From NCBI GenBank assembly GCA_903866485.1, contig CAIPNT010000034.1, positions 1 to 7,737 on the forward strand: a stretch of DNA of 7,737 nt, in the 5' to 3' direction. The position numbers and the translations under genes are program-made. The notes beneath the pieces are model-generated. The model searched no databases and was not told the origin of the DNA. It saw nothing but the letters and a program-made list of their open reading frames with translations. Source of the stretch: an uncultured Micrococcales bacterium (GTDB taxonomy: Bacteria; Actinomycetota; Actinomycetes; Actinomycetales; Microbacteriaceae). Positions within the stretch are counted from its first letter, which is position 1, and each line of letters opens with the position of its first letter. Of the stretch, positions 5,207 through 7,737 are shown piece by piece.

Positions 5207-6199
5207 TTAGCCAATCTGGTCAATCAGGTCTAGAGCCTTTGCCTTCAGCGATCCACTGATTGCAACGTAGCTTAGGCCAGCTGCGTTGGTTGGAGCACAT
5301 GAAGTAACGAAGTCCTTCAAGAAGCCCTTCACGTCAGCGTTGCCGTCCTTGCGAGCAAGTGCGTATGACACTAGAGAAACTGAGTAGCCGCCACGAACCG
5401 GAGACTTGTAGTCGAAGGTTACGATGCCGTTGTTAGCTACGTGCTGAACCGAAAGGAAAGCTGCGGCTGAACGCACGTCTGGGTGGATGTACTGACCAGA
5501 ACCGTTTAGAACTGATGCATAGGTTAGACCGTTTGCAACTGCGTCTGAAAGGTCACCGTAACCAAGAGCACCAACGGTGTTCTTTACTGCGGTTGCAACA
5601 CCGGCACCACCGGTTGCCGCGGTTCCAACTACACCAGGAATGGTGTTGAAGGTTGAAACTGACTTCCAAGCGCCGCCGGCGATCATGCCTAGGTAGTTGG
5701 TGAAGTTCTGTGAGGTACCCGATGAGTCGCCACGGTAGATCGGCTGGATAGCTAGGTTAGGTAGCTTTACACCCTTGTTGAGCTTGGCAATGGCTGCATC
5801 GTTCCAGGTCTTGATCTGACCTAGGTAGATGTTGCCGATGGTAGGGCCATCAAGGTTGATCTTCTTTACGCCAGGAACGTTGAAGTCAAGTGAGATTGGG
5901 CCACCAACAACTGGAACGTAGACGAAGTTTGAAGGCTGGGTGCCTGCGGCATAGGTGCCGTCTGACATGCCGAAGCTGGTGGTTCCAGACTTGAATGCAG
6001 TGCGGCCTGCACCTGAACCAACGCTTGCATAGGTTAGGTCTGCGCCCGAGTAGTGGGTCTTGCAAGCCTGCATGATGTTGTTAGCGAATGATGAACCTGA
6101 TGCGGTTAGTGAACCCTTAGCCATAGCTGCTGGGCCGGTTAGACCTACGGTTGCAACCAAAGCCACTGCGGCTAGAACGCCTGCGAGTGAACGCTTCAT
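5207..6199 (-). CDS. pstS: phosphate ABC transporter substrate-binding protein PstS
   Basis: Extracellular phosphate-binding protein of 330 residues that delivers phosphate to PstCAB. A Sec signal peptide ends in AMA with likely cleavage before K28. There is no lipobox cysteine, no C-terminal membrane helix and no sorting signal, unlike the usual lipoprotein PstS of Gram-positive bacteria. Ligand loops are present: ASGSSF (33-38), VGSGAGR (60-66), the SD pair (79-80) and RGDSSGTS (156-163). The IYLGQIKTWND segment (124-134) is the family's IFxGKIxxWND. C46 and C301 could form a disulphide. The ATG has AAGGAG 6 bases upstream. It lies downstream of pstB with its own PHO-box region; a hairpin follows the stop. 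Confidence 0.92.
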   Translation of the reverse strand: MKRSLAGVLAAVALVATVGLTGPAAMAKGSLTASGSSFANNIMQACKTHYSGADLTYASVGSGAGRTAFKSGTTSFGMSDGTYAAGTQPSNFVYVPVVGGPISLDFNVPGVKKINLDGPTIGNIYLGQIKTWNDAAIAKLNKGVKLPNLAIQPIYRGDSSGTSQNFTNYLGMIAGGAWKSVSTFNTIPGVVGTAATGGAGVATAVKNTVGALGYGDLSDAVANGLTYASVLNGSGQYIHPDVRSAAAFLSVQHVANNGIVTFDYKSPVRGGYSVSLVSYALARKDGNADVKGFLKDFVTSCAPTNAAGLSYVAISGSLKAKALDLIDQIG

Positions 6200-6205
6200 T
6201 TATTT

Positions 6206-6211
6206 CTCCTT
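6206..6211 (-). promoter_or_regulatory. ribosome-binding site of pstS
   Basis: AAGGAG on the minus strand, 6 bases before the ATG. It is the strongest such site in the window, as expected for an abundantly made binding protein. Confidence 0.85.
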
Positions 6212-6239
6212 GTAAGTTTGGATGTCCTTCGACCTTTTC

Positions 6240-6245
6240 ATTACA
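6240..6245 (-). promoter_or_regulatory. putative -10 of a pstS promoter
   Basis: TGTAAT on the minus strand matches TATAAT in five of six positions and lies 40 bases before the pstS ATG. No standard -35 is present. Instead GTTAAC and TCAACC elements (6256-6269) occupy that position, as in response-regulator-dependent pho promoters. Confidence 0.55.
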
Positions 6246-6250
6246 GAACA

Positions 6251-6316
6251 TCGAAGTTAACCCGGTTGATTAACCTAATGTCTAGAAGGCGACGCGAAGG
6301 TTAACTTTAGGTTGAC
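6251..6316 (-). promoter_or_regulatory. PHO-box-like operator upstream of pstS
   Basis: On the minus strand two strong 11-nt units abut at 6316-6306 (core GTCAACC) and 6305-6295 (core GTTAACC). A degenerate third follows at 6294-6284, sharing the CCTTC of the second. Another GTTAAC unit begins at 6261, in the same 11-nt phase (five units from the first), next to GGTTAATCAACC (6275-6264), a near-palindrome. The spacing matches the senX3-phoU array and Streptomyces-type PHO boxes, although the core is GT(T/C)AACC rather than GTTCACC. Located between the pstB stop and the pstS promoter, it would allow phosphate-starvation induction of pstS independently of the upstream pst genes. RegX3 binding is inferred. 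Confidence 0.65.
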
Positions 6317-6321
6317 GATTT

Positions 6322-7101
6322 TTAGCCGAAGTGGCCGTTCACATAGTCGTTCGTTCGAGGGTCGATCGGCTGGTCGAAAACCTGCTCGGTGGCACCGAAC
6401 TCAACCACGTGGCCAGGGTTGCCGTCTTCTGACAAGAAGAAGGCGGTCTGGTCGGCAACGCGCTGTGCCTGCTGCATGTTGTGAGTCACGATGACGATTG
6501 TCATTTGTGGTGCTAGCTCGAGAATGGTCTCTTCAACACGACGGGTTGAGCCAGGGTCAAGGGCAGAGCAAGGCTCATCCATGAGCAGCACTTCTGGACC
6601 CATGGCCAATGATCGGGCGATGCAAAGACGCTGCTGCTGACCTCCCGATAGCGATAGGGCCGGGTCGTTTAGACGATCTTTCACTTCGTTCCAGATGGAG
6701 GCGCGGCGAAGCGAGGTTTCAACCAACTCTTCGGTGTTCGGGTTGTGGCGACCCGAAAGCTTGAGCCCCGAAAGCACGTTCTCCTTGATCGACATGGTTG
6801 GAAACGGGTTTGGCTTCTGAAATACCATGCCAACCTTTAGGCGCACTTTCACTGGGTCAACACCCTCGCCGTAAATGTCTTCACCATCAAGCAGCACGCG
6901 GCCACCGAAACCAGCTGACGGAATCAGCTCGTGCATGCGGTTGAGTGTGCGAATGAAGGTTGACTTGCCACAGCCTGATGGGCCGATAAGTGCGGTCACC
7001 TGGTTGCTTGGAAACTCGAGGTTCACATCCTTGAGAACGTGACGCTCTCCGAACCAAACGTTAACGTCTTCGGCGCTGAGAATGTAGTTGCGGTTGCTCA
7101 T
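6322..7101 (-). CDS. pstB: phosphate ABC transporter ATP-binding protein PstB
   Basis: ATPase that drives phosphate import through PstCA on the cytoplasmic face of the membrane; PstB also takes part in PhoU signalling (family knowledge). It is 259 residues, typical for the family (about 257). Motifs in order: Walker [10 protein letters not shown] (40-48), Q-loop Q95 in [10 protein letters not shown], the signature [16 protein letters not shown] (151-166), Walker B VLLMDEP (171-177), D-loop SALD and H-loop H207 in VTHNM. The PNPFPTMSI segment is characteristic of PstB among ABC ATPases. The ATG lies 9 bases after the pstA stop, with an AAGGA site overlapping that stop, so pstA and pstB are in one operon and likely translationally coupled. 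All catalytic residues are intact. Confidence 0.97.
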   Translation of the reverse strand: MSNRNYILSAEDVNVWFGERHVLKDVNLEFPSNQVTALIGPSGCGKSTFIRTLNRMHELIPSAGFGGRVLLDGEDIYGEGVDPVKVRLKVGMVFQKPNPFPTMSIKENVLSGLKLSGRHNPNTEELVETSLRRASIWNEVKDRLNDPALSLSGGQQQRLCIARSLAMGPEVLLMDEPCSALDPGSTRRVEETILELAPQMTIVIVTHNMQQAQRVADQTAFFLSEDGNPGHVVEFGATEQVFDQPIDPRTNDYVNGHFG

Positions 7102-7110
7102 CGATGGTCC

Positions 7111-7737
7111 TTACTTTCGAGACTTCGTTTTGGTGCGGCTGGCGGTTCGGGCTGCGATAAACAAGATCGCAACGATGATCATGACGACAAGGGCGGCACC
7201 CCAAGCGCGTTGGATGGCCACCGGATAACCAGAACCGATGAAACCGAAGAGGTAGGTAGGCAGCGTGCCCATCTGGCCTGAGAACACATTTAGGTTGGTG
7301 CGGTCGGCTGCGAAGGTTGTAATAACTAGCGGAGCAGTCTCACCGATAACACGTGCCACACCAAGCAAAACCGCGGTGGTGATGCCCGAACGAGCGGCAG
7401 GCAAAGTCACCTGTACAAACGCTCGCCAAGCCGGAGCACCAAGTGCAAGCGCACCGTTTCGAAGTTCACTTGGCACTAGGCGAAGCGACTCTTCGGTTAC
7501 GCGAGCCACGGTAGGAAGCATAAGTGGCAGCAGCGCAAGCGAACCGGTCCAGCCGGCATAACCGGTGATGCCTGAGGCAATAAACACCGCATAGATGAAC
7601 AAACCTGACACAACAGATGGCAGACCCGACATGGCCTGAAGCAGTGTGCGAATCATGCTCTTGCTCTTGCCCTGGGTTTCGGTTAGATAGACCGCGGTTG
7701 CAAGGCCGAGCGGAACTGTGACAATGGTGGTCAAACC
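7111..7737 (-). CDS. pstA: phosphate ABC transporter permease PstA (partial, N-terminus outside window)
   Basis: Membrane-spanning subunit that forms the phosphate channel with PstC. The window holds the last 208 residues; the frame stays open to the right edge, so the real start lies beyond it. About five hydrophobic segments are visible. The cytoplasmic EAA loop that docks on PstB reads EESLRLVPSELRNGALALGA followed by AWRAFVQVTLPAA. The GVARVIGETAPLVIT segment is typical of PstA/PstC. The C-terminus is basic (SRTKTKSRK), consistent with a cytoplasmic end. PstA rather than PstC is chosen because it lies directly upstream of pstB and because of the TVPLGLATAVYLTE and SGLPSVVSGLF sequences. 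pstC is expected just upstream, outside the window. Confidence 0.9.
   Translation of the reverse strand, partial: GLTTIVTVPLGLATAVYLTETQGKSKSMIRTLLQAMSGLPSVVSGLFIYAVFIASGITGYAGWTGSLALLPLMLPTVARVTEESLRLVPSELRNGALALGAPAWRAFVQVTLPAARSGITTAVLLGVARVIGETAPLVITTFAADRTNLNVFSGQMGTLPTYLFGFIGSGYPVAIQRAWGAALVVMIIVAILFIAARTASRTKTKSRK

Noticed and set aside
7265..7561. Plus-strand 98-codon open frame opposite pstA
   Set aside because: It lies entirely within a well-supported permease gene, and its composition is that of antisense permease sequence.
1..7737. Mobile elements, tRNA/rRNA genes, CRISPR arrays or defence genes
   Set aside because: None was seen on either strand; coding density is high and every gene fits a chromosomal phosphate/housekeeping locus.

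Overview
The window is a phosphate-acquisition and phosphate-sensing locus of an actinobacterium. Evidence for the lineage: the response regulator and kinase match the SenX3-RegX3 pair of Mycobacterium and Corynebacterium; PhoU has the actinobacterial variant of its first metal motif; the phosphoglycerate mutase next to senX3 repeats the gpm1-senX3-regX3 neighbourhood of mycobacteria; and the operators look like Streptomyces-type PHO boxes (11-nt direct repeats). Base composition is moderate rather than very GC-rich. With the tight packing this suggests a small-genome Microbacteriaceae-like organism (Rhodoluna/Aquiluna type), but that placement is inference.

Layout. 1-488 (-) is the 5' part of regX3, cut by the window edge. 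488-1627 (-) is senX3, whose stop overlaps the regX3 start by one base. 1628-1766 is a divergent control region with four head-to-tail 11-nt PHO-box-like units and several inverted repeats. 1767-2417 (+) is phoU, closed by a strong hairpin at 2438-2469. 2513-3268 (-) is gpmA. 3329-4126 (+) is a SAM-dependent methyltransferase of unknown substrate; it and gpmA diverge from a 60-bp gap, and both appear to be leaderless. 4129-5109 (-) is a lipoprotein with a degenerate PstS fold. 5152-5190 is a hairpin. 5207-6199 (-) is pstS. 6200-6321 is a second control region with PHO-box units. 6322-7101 (-) is pstB, and 7111-7737 (-) is the 3' part of pstA, cut by the window edge.

How it works together (family knowledge plus inference): PstS captures phosphate outside the cell, PstA (with PstC, presumably just beyond the right edge) forms the channel, and PstB hydrolyses ATP. 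PhoU couples transporter state to SenX3, which phosphorylates RegX3 when phosphate is scarce. RegX3 would then bind the PHO-box arrays at senX3/phoU and at pstS.

The unusual points are: pstS lies downstream of pstB with its own PHO-box promoter; PstS has a cleavable signal peptide but no lipobox; and the adjacent PstS paralogue is a lipoprotein that has lost the recognisable phosphate-binding loops. No mobile elements, RNA genes or CRISPR arrays were seen. No gene-free stretch exceeds 140 bases.
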